A stretch of DNA of 64,000 bases from Mycolicibacterium litorale (GCF_010731695.1 NZ_AP022586.1:372001-436000); one strand, 5' to 3'. Positions 15,544 to 24,291 are shown, counted from the stretch's first letter. Program-made: numbers and translations. The notes: a model not told the origin generated them from the letters alone.

Positions 15544-16607
15544 TTCCCGAACCCGACGGCGCTGCGGATCAGCGGCAGGGTCGCCATGGTCGCGAAGCCC
15601 GGTTCGGCCGCGCACACCGCGGGCACCGCGTTGAGCACCTGCATGCCGGTGGCGATGTTGGCGGCGTTGACGTGTTCGGCCATGCTGGCGGCGCGCGAGA
15701 AGCTGGCCAGCGCGATGAAGTGCGCCTGCATCGACGGGTCACCCTCGATGGTCAGTGTCCAGCCGTGCCGTGGGCTCGGCCAGTGCGACGGGTATTCGTT
15801 GCCGACCGTCCAGAGCGTCTCGATCTCGATGAGCGGTTGGCCGTGGCGCCGGCCCACCCAGTTCCAGCGTTGACCGGCCGTGGTGCCGGCGCGCAGGATG
15901 TGATCGAAGATCTCGTGGTCCTGTTGTGCGGGAACGGCTTCCACCGAGGCGGTCACTTCGTCGATACCCGCGTGCAACGCTTCGGCCAGCAGCCACACCT
16001 CCTCGCTGAAGATGCCGCTGTTGAAGGCGAGGAAATCCGTTGCAGTGGGGCTGATCTCGTCGACGGGCCGGCCGAACGACATGTTGTCGAACGTGATCGC
16101 CGTGCTGTCGTAGACCGACCAGTCCGCCCGCTCCTGCAGCGTGATCTTGTCGATGGTGCGGCTCATCCCGCTCAGCGCGAGGGGCAGCACCCCGGACAGG
16201 TTGCCGGGGTTGAGCCCGCCGCCGTGCACGGTGCTGCGTCCCTCCCGGCAGGCCTCGTCGAGGCGGCGCCGGACCTCGGCGGGCTGGCGGTCCGGGTGGA
16301 AGAGGAAGGCGGTGGTGACCAGGTTCTTGCCGCTGGCGAGGATGGCGCAGACCTCGTCGAGGTCGACGATGCGCGGCGTGTACAGCACGCAATCCGCGTC
16401 GAGGGCGAGGATTTCGTGGGTGTCGGTGGTGGCCGTGACCCCGATCGGCGCGCGGTCGACCAGGGTCCCGGCGTCAGTGCCGTTCTTGGCCTCGGAGTAC
16501 ACCCTGACGCCGACCACCTCGAGATCAGGGCGGTGGTCGAGGATCGTCGCGAGGATCTCGGTGCCGACCGCGCCGGTGCCCCACGGGATGACGCGCAGCG
16601 GCATCAT
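15540..16607 (-). CDS. NAD(P)-dependent oxidoreductase, dihydrodipicolinate reductase-like
   Basis: 355 residues with an N-terminal Rossmann fold (VIPWGTGAVGTEILATIL, GxGxxG-like at about 10-15) of the DapB-like family common in mycobacteria, not the true DapB of lysine synthesis (which is about 245 residues). The GGGLNPGNLSGVLPLAL segment is typical of this group, sometimes labelled amine dehydrogenase-like. Substrate unknown. Its ATG overlaps the stop of the VOC gene, so the two are one operon, likely for catabolism of a small molecule (inference). Confidence 0.75.
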   Translation of the reverse strand: MMPLRVIPWGTGAVGTEILATILDHRPDLEVVGVRVYSEAKNGTDAGTLVDRAPIGVTATTDTHEILALDADCVLYTPRIVDLDEVCAILASGKNLVTTAFLFHPDRQPAEVRRRLDEACREGRSTVHGGGLNPGNLSGVLPLALSGMSRTIDKITLQERADWSVYDSTAITFDNMSFGRPVDEISPTATDFLAFNSGIFSEEVWLLAEALHAGIDEVTASVEAVPAQQDHEIFDHILRAGTTAGQRWNWVGRRHGQPLIEIETLWTVGNEYPSHWPSPRHGWTLTIEGDPSMQAHFIALASFSRAASMAEHVNAANIATGMQVLNAVPAVCAAEPGFATMATLPLIRSAVGFGN

Positions 16608-16993
16608 GCACCCGAGCCGTAGGGCCGGGTGATGATCTCGAGGTAGTGGCCGGCCGGGTCCTGGAAGTAGACGCCGCGACCCCCGTCGTGGTGGTTGATC
16701 TCTCCGGGGTGCTGGCCGCGCGGGTCAGCCCAGTGCTGCAGGTTGCGGTCGCGGATGCGGCCGTAGATCGCGTCGAACTCGTCCTCCGACACCAGGAATG
16801 CGTAGTGCTGCGGACGGATCTCCTCGCCGGCGGACACCTGGGCGTAGTCGAGGCTGACGCCGTGGTTGAGTTCGACGGCGAGGAACGGGCCGAACTCCCG
16901 GGCAGCGGGCAGCCCGAACAGTTCGGTGAAGAAGTCGGCCGACTGCTGTCGGTCTCTGGCGGCGACGATTGTGTGATTGAACGTGATGGCCAT
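16604..16993 (-). CDS. VOC (glyoxalase/bleomycin resistance/dioxygenase) family protein
   Basis: 129 residues with the paired beta-alpha-beta-beta-beta modules of the VOC fold: TFNHTIVAARDRQQSADFFT at the start, HYAFLVSEDEFDAIYGRI in the middle and GVYFQDPAGHYLEIITRP at the end. Metal-binding His/Glu candidates are in NHTIV, HYAFL and YLEI. ATG 16993 is chosen; GTG 16999 and TTG 17008 are also in frame. It is translated just before the DapB-like gene with overlapping codons. Confidence 0.85.
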   Translation of the reverse strand: MAITFNHTIVAARDRQQSADFFTELFGLPAAREFGPFLAVELNHGVSLDYAQVSAGEEIRPQHYAFLVSEDEFDAIYGRIRDRNLQHWADPRGQHPGEINHHDGGRGVYFQDPAGHYLEIITRPYGSGA

Positions 16994-17035
16994 GGCCACG
17001 TCAGTCAATCAGTCACGCCGGTGGCGCGGCAAGGT

Positions 17036-18517
17036 CTAAAAGGGCGGTGGCTCTTCGCCGGCGGCGGGTGTCGGCGCCGGCTGGAAGTAGGGGTGAACCC
17101 GCCGGCGGCGGGCTTCGCGGACGTCGCGGTTGTGCGCCCGTTCGGCGGCGATGGCGGCGGCCCGGTTCTGGTCGCGGGTGCGCCGGCGCCTTGGCATGCG
17201 GGCCAGCCGATTGCCTTGCGTCCCTTCGGCACTCTCACGACGCACCGCCGGCGCGGTGGGCGTGCACAGCGCCGGGAACAGCAGCGCCGAACCCGGGGTG
17301 GTGACGTAGGTGGGGCCGGCCGGGCTGGTCCAGATCACGGTGCCGTCGCGCAGTTGTTGGTCGCGCCAGCCGCCGAAAGTCTTGAGCAGGTGATGAAGCC
17401 GGCACAGGCACTTCAGGTTGGACGCCTGGGTCGGCCCACCCGATCCGAACGGGATTGTGTGGTCGAGATCGGTGCGAGCGGCGGGACGGTCACAACCGGG
17501 GAACCGGCACGTCATGTCCCGGCAGCGCACGAATTCGGCCAGCGCGGTGCTGGGGGTGTAGCGGGGCTCGGGACCCGCGTCGACCGGATGGGCGATCGGC
17601 CGGTGCGTGGCCGACGGCGCCACCTCCGCGATGAGTTCGGGCGGTAACCATCCGTCGGCCCCGATCAGCGAGCCCGCGCCCGCGGTGTTCGAGGTGACGG
17701 GGTCGGCGATGAGATGCAGGACGATCGGCGCGGCCGTCAATCCACCGGCCGGGCAGTCGGGCGTGCCGCACCGGCAGGCCATCCGATCGTCGCCGGCGAC
17801 GAGGGCGTCGATCGCGTCGGCGCGCCGCTGTTTGGCGGTGCGGGGGTCCGCACTGCAGACGGTGGCGGCCAGTGCGTCGAGGCGTTGGTCGAGGGCGTGC
17901 GCAGTGGTGGTGAACACGCTGCCGCCGATATCGCTCATACCGTCGAGGCGGTCGGTCATCCACACATCCCGCTTCTCCGCGGAATCCTTGCGGCGGCGCA
18001 CCGCATCGGGATCGAGCCGAGCGATGACCCCGTCGACATAGGACGCGAGCTTGCCCCGCGTCATGGTCGTCAGCCGGGCCGCCGCGGCGGCCAACTGGCC
18101 GTCGACGCGGGCCAGGATGCCGGGGTCGGTGATCAACCCGGTGCGATAGACCAGGAGCTCCACCAGACCCATATCGATGTCACCAGCGGCGAACACTTCC
18201 GCCACCTGCCGCAACCGATCGCGCAGCGCGCGGGCCAGCCGGACCTGATCGCAAGCGGCCACGTGCCCGATGTTCAAGGCCGCAGCGACTTCGGCGGCCA
18301 CCGCATCGGCGATGTCGGCGGCCCACTTGTCCGCGTCCGCGCCGCCGGTGGTCTGACGCAGCGCGAACAACTCTCCGACGGCGGTCAGACGGGCGGCCGC
18401 CTCACGGTTCTCCCGCCGCGCCGCCCCGGCGATCAGTTCGACCAGCGCCGCCGACTGTGGCGTCACCGTCGGGCAGCGTCGCTCGAACAACCCGTCGAGT
18501 ACGCCCTTGTCGAACAT
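17036..18517 (-). CDS. DUF222 / 13E12-repeat family protein with HNH nuclease motif
   Basis: 493 residues. The long N-terminal helical DUF222 region is followed by a C-terminal HNH motif with zinc-type cysteines: CRDMTCRFPGCDRP, TDLDHTIPFGSGG and LKCLCRLHHLLKTFGGW. This family is multi-copy in mycobacteria and is known as the 13E12 repeat family; its role is not settled, with ties to mobile DNA. The tail is rich in Arg and Pro. ATG 18517 is preferred because the minus-strand TAACAT -10 lies seven bases upstream. Confidence 0.85.
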   Translation of the reverse strand: MFDKGVLDGLFERRCPTVTPQSAALVELIAGAARRENREAAARLTAVGELFALRQTTGGADADKWAADIADAVAAEVAAALNIGHVAACDQVRLARALRDRLRQVAEVFAAGDIDMGLVELLVYRTGLITDPGILARVDGQLAAAAARLTTMTRGKLASYVDGVIARLDPDAVRRRKDSAEKRDVWMTDRLDGMSDIGGSVFTTTAHALDQRLDALAATVCSADPRTAKQRRADAIDALVAGDDRMACRCGTPDCPAGGLTAAPIVLHLIADPVTSNTAGAGSLIGADGWLPPELIAEVAPSATHRPIAHPVDAGPEPRYTPSTALAEFVRCRDMTCRFPGCDRPAARTDLDHTIPFGSGGPTQASNLKCLCRLHHLLKTFGGWRDQQLRDGTVIWTSPAGPTYVTTPGSALLFPALCTPTAPAVRRESAEGTQGNRLARMPRRRRTRDQNRAAAIAAERAHNRDVREARRRRVHPYFQPAPTPAAGEEPPPF

Positions 18518-18524
18518 GTTTTCG

Positions 18525-18530
18525 ATGTTA
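18525..18530 (-). promoter_or_regulatory. -10 element for the leaderless DUF222/HNH gene
   Basis: TAACAT on the minus strand, seven bases from ATG 18517. Confidence 0.45.
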
Positions 18531-18677
18531 GATGCGGGCACCGACACGGGGCCGGATGCGGCCGGCGTCCGATTGCTGCCACTCACCGGTCAATCCCTGC
18601 CAACGGAAATCATCGGGCTGACCTGCTGGTTTGGACAGTCAGACCACCACGGAGCACCCCAGGAAGAAGTGAGAACA

Positions 18678-18926
18678 ATGAAGAAGTTCACCGCCGCCAC
18701 CCTGTTCGCCGGAGCTGCCGCCACCGCCGTCCTGGGCCTCGCCGCCCCCGCCCAGGCCGCCCCTGCCGGATCGGGGAACGCCGCCGACACCATCGCCTCG
18801 CTGGACGACCGCGGCTACGCCGTGCGGGTCAACCACCAGGGCATGGTCAAGCCGCTCGACCAGTCCAGCATCGTCTCGGTGAACTACGACAACGACGACC
18901 GCGTAGTCGACGTCACCGTCCGCTGA
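18678..18926 (+). CDS. small secreted protein, paralogue A
   Basis: 82 residues: a signal peptide (MKKFTAATLFAGAAATAVLG, cleavage after AQA near residue 28) and a mature part of about 54 residues ending in alternating charged and hydrophobic positions (VNYDNDDRVVDVTVR). A ribosome site AGGAAGAAGTGAG precedes ATG 18678. The mature sequence DDRGYAVRVNHQGMVKPLDQSS is almost the same as in the convergent gene at 19093-19338. No named function is known to me; exported to the envelope or medium by Sec. Confidence 0.8.
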   Translation: MKKFTAATLFAGAAATAVLGLAAPAQAAPAGSGNAADTIASLDDRGYAVRVNHQGMVKPLDQSSIVSVNYDNDDRVVDVTVR

Positions 18927-18935
18927 GCTAGCGAC

Positions 18936-18973
18936 CAACAAAAGGGGTCACCGATCCGGTGGCCCCTTTGTTG
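18936..18973. terminator. hairpin terminator between convergent secreted-protein genes
   Basis: Long near-perfect stem (AACAAAAGGGG-TCACC against GGTGGCCCCTTTGTT) with a short loop just after the stop of paralogue A, followed by GCGTCTTT. Confidence 0.7.
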
Positions 18974-19092
18974 CGTCTTTTGGTGTCGCGGGCTCATCGC
19001 CGGTCGTCGCCGTCACCTCACCGTTCGGCGGTGCCGTGTCCGTCGCGCACCTCGATGCGGCGGGCGGTTTCCTACGACAAGGCGGTGCAGTC

Positions 19093-19338
19093 TCAGCGGA
19101 CGGTGACGTACACGACGCGGTCGTCGCTGTCATAGCGGACGGAGACGACGCTGGACTGGTCGAGGGGCTTGACCATGCCCTGATGGTTGACCCGTACGGC
19201 GTAGCCGCGGTCGTCGAGTTGTTCGATGGCCTTCTCGGCGTTGCCCGGCCCGGCCGGGGCGGCCTGGGCGGGGGCGGCCAGGCCGAAAAAGGCGGTGGCG
19301 GCGGCGCCGGTGAACAGTGTGGCTGCGAACTTCTTCAT
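19093..19338 (-). CDS. small secreted protein, paralogue B
   Basis: 81 residues, signal peptide MKKFAATLFTGAAATAFFG with cleavage after AQA near residue 27, mature part matching paralogue A over YAVRVNHQGMVKPLDQSS and the C terminus DDRVVYVTVR. A ribosome site (AGAAGTGAGAG) lies upstream. It faces paralogue A tail to tail across about 166 bp containing the terminator; the arrangement is that of an inverted duplication. The kinase/DUF4097 operon lies upstream on the same strand. Confidence 0.8.
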   Translation of the reverse strand: MKKFAATLFTGAAATAFFGLAAPAQAAPAGPGNAEKAIEQLDDRGYAVRVNHQGMVKPLDQSSVVSVRYDSDDRVVYVTVR

Positions 19339-19423
19339 CTCTCACTTCTTTCGGTTGGTGTTCGAGCCGTGGCGATCGTCGCGGTCCGGACGCTTCGTTT
19401 GTTCTGTGACCGGCCGAACTCGC

Positions 19424-20314
19424 TCACCGCCAGCCGTTGTCACCCTCTTCGATCACGATGTTGCCGCGGTCCGAACGTGCGGTGATCTCACTGACCGCGT
19501 CCGCGGGGTCGGTGGTCTCGGGCACCCGCACCTTGGTCGAGTCTCCCGACTGCGCTCGCACCAGATAGGGCCCGCGGTCGGGCAACCCGAGCACGATGTC
19601 CCCGTCACGGCTGACCATCTCCACGGTCCGCGGTGCCGCGTCCCGGAAGTCGACGACGATGTCGCCCTCGGATGTGGTGGCCGCGAAGCGCTCTCGCACC
19701 GAGATGGGGTCACGCGCCGTCACGGCACCGTCGTCGGTCTGCACCTCGACACGGCGGGCGGAACCGCTCAGGATCACCGCACCGTGCGTCGTGCGCGCGA
19801 TCAGCTGGTCGACGTCGGCCTGTGCGAACACCACCCCGGTCTGCTGTTGGGTGCGCACGTCGAGGCGGCGCGCCTGTTCCGGCGGCAGGGTCACGGTGAT
19901 CTCCCCGCCCCTGGCCCAGCCGAACGCCCGCGCCGGACGGCCCTCGAGGACGAGCCGCGTCTCGGGGCCGGTGTTGGTGAGGGCCAGGCGATGGTCACCG
20001 CCGCTGGCGGTGTTCACCAGCCGCAGGCTCGCGCGCGCCTCACGGGCGTCGGGATCGGTGGCGATCCGGATCGCCACCGGGACGTCGGCGCTGTCGATGA
20101 CCAGCGACCGCATGCCCGCGGGCAGGGCGTGGCTGTCGCTGAGCACGCGCACGGTGCTCAACCCCCACGCCGTCACGGCCAGCGCGGCGACGCTGCCGAC
20201 CACCAGTACGGCGGCGGCGGCGATCAGGATGCCGCGCAGCGCGGTCCGTCCGCCGGGGGAGAGTTCGGGCGGCGGGCCGACCGGGGCGGGCGGTGGGGGA
20301 GTGATCGTAGTCAT
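19424..20314 (-). CDS. membrane-anchored DUF4097 beta-repeat protein
   Basis: 296 residues: a short Pro-rich cytoplasmic start, one membrane helix at about 27-52, then a large extracytoplasmic region of repeating short beta strands (TTHGAVILSGSARRVEVQTDDGAVTARD, seen as two pieces of the repeat). The family has beta-helix or sandwich repeats and often accompanies two-component systems and PspC-like envelope sensors. It follows the response regulator gene by 19 bp on the same strand, so it is probably the output or input partner of that system. Confidence 0.8.
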   Translation of the reverse strand: MTTITPPPPAPVGPPPELSPGGRTALRGILIAAAAVLVVGSVAALAVTAWGLSTVRVLSDSHALPAGMRSLVIDSADVPVAIRIATDPDAREARASLRLVNTASGGDHRLALTNTGPETRLVLEGRPARAFGWARGGEITVTLPPEQARRLDVRTQQQTGVVFAQADVDQLIARTTHGAVILSGSARRVEVQTDDGAVTARDPISVRERFAATTSEGDIVVDFRDAAPRTVEMVSRDGDIVLGLPDRGPYLVRAQSGDSTKVRVPETTDPADAVSEITARSDRGNIVIEEGDNGWR

Positions 20315-20333
20315 CGGGCGTCCTTCCGCACGT

Positions 20334-20978
20334 TCACGATTCGAGGAACCGCAGCACCGCCAGCACGCGGCGGTTCTCGGTCTCGTCGGGGGCGAGGTTC
20401 AACTTGGTGAAGATCGAGGCGATGTGTTTCTCGGCCGACCCCACCGAGATGTGCAATCCGGCGGCGATGGCCGAATTCGTCTTGCCCTCCGCCATGAGCT
20501 GCAGCACCTCTCGCTCGCGGGGGGTCAACTGGTCGAGTGCGGCCCGCCGGTGGGAGCGCACCAGAATCTGGGAGACCACTTCCGGGTCCAGCACCGTGCC
20601 GCCGTGGCCGACCACCTCGACGGCGTCGAGAAACGCGGGCACGTCGGCCACCCGATCCTTGAGGAGATATCCGAATCCCTTTGTGTCCGATGCGATCAGT
20701 TCGGCGGCGTACCGCTGTTCGACGTAATGCGACAGCACCAGCACCGGGGACTCCGGGTTCTGGCTGCGCAGCAACGCGGCCGCGCGGATGCCCTCGTCGG
20801 TGAAGGTCGGCGGCATCCGCACGTCGAGGATCGCCAGATCCGGGCGGGTGTCGTTCACCAGCCTCAGCAGGTTGGTGGCGTCGGGGACTCCGGCGACGAC
20901 CTCGTGGCCGGCGTCGGCGAGGATCCGCTCGATTCCGGCGCGCAGCAGCGCGGAATCCTCGGCGATCACGATCCGCAT
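20334..20978 (-). CDS. LuxR/NarL-family response regulator
   Basis: 214 residues. Receiver domain with the phospho-acceptor Asp52 in LAILDVRMPP and the switch Lys in YLLKDRVAD; C-terminal LuxR helix-turn-helix from about 148 (LTPREREVLQLMAEGKTNSAIA, first twenty residues informative). Its ATG lies inside the end of the kinase gene (13-nt overlap). Partner of that kinase. Confidence 0.92.
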   Translation of the reverse strand: MRIVIAEDSALLRAGIERILADAGHEVVAGVPDATNLLRLVNDTRPDLAILDVRMPPTFTDEGIRAAALLRSQNPESPVLVLSHYVEQRYAAELIASDTKGFGYLLKDRVADVPAFLDAVEVVGHGGTVLDPEVVSQILVRSHRRAALDQLTPREREVLQLMAEGKTNSAIAAGLHISVGSAEKHIASIFTKLNLAPDETENRRVLAVLRFLES

Positions 20979-22273
20979 GGCAGCACCGCGGTGACGATGG
21001 TCGGTCCGGTCACGGGGCTGGACACGGCGAACGTGCCGCGGGCCGCACGCACCCGTTCCTCGAGACCCCGCAGCCCGGTGGCGTTTTCGTCGTCGGCGAT
21101 CCCCGCGCCGCCCCGCCCGTCGTCGAAGACCGAGACGTACAGCGAGTCCGTCGGTTCGTCGAACCGCACCGTCACCACGGCCTGACTGGCGCCGGCGTGT
21201 TTGGCGACATTGGTCAGGGCTTCGGCGACGACGAAGTAGGCGACCGATTCGGTCTCCTCGGGCAGACGCCGCGGCAGGTGCAGGTTGAGAGTCGTTGGAA
21301 CGCCGGAGTTCTCGGCTCGCTGGACGACGGCGGACAGCGCTGCGTCCAGCCCGCGGTCGGCGAGGATGGTCGGCGCGATGCCTCGGACCACGTTGCGCAA
21401 CTCGACCAGAGCGTTCTTCGCCTCGTCGTGCGCTTCGGCGATCAACTGTTTGGCCGCGGGCAGATCGCTGTCGAGTTTCGTCTGGGCCAACCCGATCGCC
21501 ATGGCCAGCGACACCAGCCGGGGCTGAACGCTGTCGTGCAGATCGCGTTCGATGCGGTGACGTTCGGTCTGCGCCGACGAGACCGCACCCGCCCGGGCGT
21601 CGCGCAGCGCGCTGACCTGGTACTGCAGTGCCGCGGTCGGCGACGGTGTCAGCAGCCAGCGGTCGATCATCGGGTCGATCGCCGGCGCGAAGACGAGAAT
21701 CGCGACCGAGGCCACCAGTGCCACCACGGCCAGCGGCCACGCCAGCGCCGGCGGCAGGAACGCCAACCCCGCCGCGTCGTCGCTGTGGTCGACCGCGAGC
21801 GCGGCCGCGGGCCCGAGGAACGCGAACGCCAGCAGCGCGAATGCCAGTGCGGTCGCCAGGATGTCGTAGAGCATCCGCAGGTAGTGGTGCGCGAGGACCT
21901 TCCAGAACCGGGCGCTGCTGACATCGAGCCACAGCTGGTGCAGCCACCCCTGGAAGCCGGTGTACGGCGTCACGCGCTGCGCAGGCCGGCCGATCCGCAT
22001 CCCGAACACCGCCTCGCTGCGGACGCGCTCCACCCGGTCGATCCCGCGGACCAGGTAGACGAACACCACTGCGGCCAAACAGAATCCGATGACCGACGGA
22101 ATCGAGGACACCCCGACGACGAGTAGCCCCAGCGGGATCCAGAACCACACCACGCCGATCGCGGCCCCGACGACCATCGAAGCCGTCGGGACGATGCCTA
22201 CGGTGCGGGGTGCCGACGTGGCGTCACTGACCGCGACCGGCGCGGGTGGGGGGCTGGTGGTGACTGCGACCAT
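20966..22273 (-). CDS. HisKA_3 sensor histidine kinase with multi-helix sensor domain
   Basis: 435 residues. Two helices at about 30-80, then a sensor-type membrane region with two more pairs of helices (about 125-205), a DHp domain with the phospho-acceptor His246 in ERDLHDSVQPRL, and an HATPase_c domain (EALTNVAKHAGAS, DDGRGG, GLRGLEERV). This is the NarL-partner class of kinases. A minus-strand TAGGTT six bases before ATG 22273 points to a leaderless or near-leaderless start. Confidence 0.92.
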   Translation of the reverse strand: MVAVTTSPPPAPVAVSDATSAPRTVGIVPTASMVVGAAIGVVWFWIPLGLLVVGVSSIPSVIGFCLAAVVFVYLVRGIDRVERVRSEAVFGMRIGRPAQRVTPYTGFQGWLHQLWLDVSSARFWKVLAHHYLRMLYDILATALAFALLAFAFLGPAAALAVDHSDDAAGLAFLPPALAWPLAVVALVASVAILVFAPAIDPMIDRWLLTPSPTAALQYQVSALRDARAGAVSSAQTERHRIERDLHDSVQPRLVSLAMAIGLAQTKLDSDLPAAKQLIAEAHDEAKNALVELRNVVRGIAPTILADRGLDAALSAVVQRAENSGVPTTLNLHLPRRLPEETESVAYFVVAEALTNVAKHAGASQAVVTVRFDEPTDSLYVSVFDDGRGGAGIADDENATGLRGLEERVRAARGTFAVSSPVTGPTIVTAVLPCGS

Positions 22274-22329
22274 GCCTCCAACCTAGGGAGTGGACGTCCG
22301 CCGCGACACGGCGTTTTCCGCCGAGGTGA

Positions 22330-22347
22330 GCGGGGGATAACCCCCGC
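22330..22347. promoter_or_regulatory. perfect inverted repeat in the divergent kinase/oxidoreductase intergenic region
   Basis: GCGGGGG (22330-22336), spacer ATAA, CCCCCGC (22341-22347). It lies about 20 bases before GTG 22366 and about 57 before the kinase ATG. It could be an operator or an RNA hairpin. Confidence 0.35.
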
Positions 22348-22365
22348 AATGCCAGAATCGGCGGT

Positions 22366-23265
22366 GTGCGAATCGGAATGACCCTGCCGGTGATGGAACC
22401 CGACCTCGACTCGGCGACGCTGCGGGCGTGGGCCACGGCCGTCGACGAGGGACCGTTCTCCGCGCTGTGCTGGGGTGAGCGGATCGCCTTCGACAACCCC
22501 GACAGCCTGACGCTGCTGGGGGCGGTCGCCGCGTGGACTGAACGCGTCCGATTGGTGACGACGGTGATCGTGCCGCAGTTGCACGACCCGGTGATGCTCG
22601 CCAAGGCGCTCGCGACCGGCGACCTCATCAGCGGTGGCCGGTTGACGGTGGGTATCGGCGTCGGCGGCCGGCACGAGGACTATCGCGCGGTGGGGGCGGA
22701 CCCCGCCACCCAGACCATGCGGGAGATGGCGCAGCGCGTCGAGCTGATGAAGCGGGTCTGGGCGGGGGAGAAGCTGACCGAGTCGGTCCTGCCGGTGGGT
22801 CCGGCCCCGGTCCAGGCCGGTGGGCCGCAGCTGCTGGTCGGCACCATCGGGCCCAAGACCGTCCGCAGCGCCGCGTCGTGGGCCGACGGGATGGCCGGCA
22901 CCATCCTCGACCTCGACCCTGTCAAACAGAAGGATCTGTTCGACATCGCCAGGACCGCCTGGGCGGATGCCGGTAAGCCGGCCCCGCACCTGGCCACGTC
23001 GTTCTGGTTCGCGCTCGGGGAGCCCGAGGCGGCGCGCGCCCAGGTGCACCGCCACCTGCGCCGCTACATGAACTGGATCCCGGGCGAGTACGTCGACGCG
23101 ATGGCGCCGGCGACGGGTTTCGCCGGTACCGAGGACGACCTGCTCGTCGTGCTCGAGCGGTTCCAGGAGATCGGCACCGACGAGGTGCACCTCATCCCGA
23201 CCAGCTCGGACCTCGACCAGCTGACCCGCGTTGCCGATGCGGTGAAGCAATTGGTGCAGCCATGA
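22366..23265 (+). CDS. LLM class (F420-dependent type) oxidoreductase
   Basis: 299 residues with the TIM-barrel signs of luciferase-like monooxygenases: RIGMTLPVMEP at the start, LVTTVIVPQLHDPVMLAKALATGD (two pieces of one block) and LTVGIGVGGRHEDY. In mycobacteria most such proteins use coenzyme F420; substrate unknown. GTG 22366 has CAGAAT seven bases upstream as a weak leaderless -10. It overlaps the DUF899 gene by 4 bp (ATGA). Confidence 0.85.
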   Translation: MRIGMTLPVMEPDLDSATLRAWATAVDEGPFSALCWGERIAFDNPDSLTLLGAVAAWTERVRLVTTVIVPQLHDPVMLAKALATGDLISGGRLTVGIGVGGRHEDYRAVGADPATQTMREMAQRVELMKRVWAGEKLTESVLPVGPAPVQAGGPQLLVGTIGPKTVRSAASWADGMAGTILDLDPVKQKDLFDIARTAWADAGKPAPHLATSFWFALGEPEAARAQVHRHLRRYMNWIPGEYVDAMAPATGFAGTEDDLLVVLERFQEIGTDEVHLIPTSSDLDQLTRVADAVKQLVQP

Positions 23266-23933
23266 CAGCCGACGGCCTCCCTCCGATCGTCTCGCGCAGC
23301 GAGTGGGAACACGCCCGTGCCGAACTGTTGGTCCGCGAAAAGGAACTGACGCGGCTGAAGGACTCGGTGAGCGCGGCGCGCCGCCGGCTGCCCATGGTCG
23401 AGGTGACCGAGCCCTACGTGTTCGACACCGAAACCGGCCCGGTGGGGCTGGTCGACCTGTTCGACGGCCGGCGCCAACTCATCGTGCAGCACTTCATGTT
23501 CGGCCGCGACTGGCAACAAGGTTGTGAGGGCTGCTCGATGATGGCCGACCACCTCGGCCCGCTGTCGCACCTGCACGCCAAGGACACGTCGTTGGTGCTG
23601 GTGTCGCGGGCACCGCTCGGCACACTGATCGCCTTCCGTGAACGGATGGGATGGGATCTGCCGTGGGTGTCCTCCGGCGCGTCGAAATTCAACGAGGACT
23701 TCCACGTCACGGTGGACGGCGAGGAGCGTCACGGCATCAGCGTCTTCCTGCGCGACGGCGAGCGGGTGTTCCACACCTGGTCGACCTACAGCCGCGGGGA
23801 GGAACCGTTCATGCTGGTATTCGACCTGCTCGACCTCACGCCGTACGGCCGTCAGGAGACGTGGGAGGACTCACCGGAGGGCTGGCCGCAGCGTCCGCCC
23901 TACGAGTGGATGCGGCTGCACGACGAATACTGA
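23262..23933 (+). CDS. DUF899 family thioredoxin-like protein
   Basis: 223 residues. Thioredoxin-like fold with the CxxC pair Cys88/Cys91 in DWQQGCEGCSMMAD and the strand VQHFMFG before it, as in the DUF899 family. A redox function is likely but unproven. Translationally coupled to the LLM oxidoreductase, so the two may act on the same compound (inference). Confidence 0.85.
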   Translation: MTADGLPPIVSRSEWEHARAELLVREKELTRLKDSVSAARRRLPMVEVTEPYVFDTETGPVGLVDLFDGRRQLIVQHFMFGRDWQQGCEGCSMMADHLGPLSHLHAKDTSLVLVSRAPLGTLIAFRERMGWDLPWVSSGASKFNEDFHVTVDGEERHGISVFLRDGERVFHTWSTYSRGEEPFMLVFDLLDLTPYGRQETWEDSPEGWPQRPPYEWMRLHDEY

Positions 23934-24050
23934 GGGACTTCGGACCCGTCGAACTCCTTCCCGTTGCTAACGACTCGTCGGGTCGGCGCGATAAAACCAT
24001 CGGAAGACTCATAGGCAGCAGCACAGCCGCCAGGCGATGAGGAGTTCACG

Positions 24051-24284
24051 ATGAAATTCAAGAAGTTGGTAGTCGGAGCGGCGATGACCGGAGCGTTCGG
24101 CTTCGCCGCAGTCGGATTCGGCGCAGGTCAGGCGCAGGCCGACGAGTTCCGGTGGTGGGATCCGGTGCCGTCGCCGGGCCAGATCTCGCAACTGCCGTTC
24201 GTGCCGCCGCCGGGGCAGATCGCCAAGTTGCCGTTCGTCCCGCCGCCCGGGCAGTGGGACAAGCCGGGACACTGGTTCAGGTAG
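24051..24284 (+). CDS. small secreted protein with repeated LPFVPPPGQ motif
   Basis: 77 residues: signal peptide (MKFKKLVVGAAMTGAFGFAA, cleavage after AQA near residue 30), then WWDPVPSPGQISQLPFV and two further copies of the unit (PPPGQIAKLPFV, PPPGQWDKPG). The mature part is only about 45 residues and made almost wholly of the repeat. A ribosome site GAGGAG precedes ATG 24051. Similar short Pro-rich exported proteins are common in mycobacteria without known function. Confidence 0.75.
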   Translation: MKFKKLVVGAAMTGAFGFAAVGFGAGQAQADEFRWWDPVPSPGQISQLPFVPPPGQIAKLPFVPPPGQWDKPGHWFR

Positions 24285-24291
24285 GCCGGAT

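Noticed and set aside
18948..19133. 61-codon frame between the secreted paralogues
   Set aside because: It spans the terminator and the end of paralogue B in antisense; no ribosome site or signal peptide.
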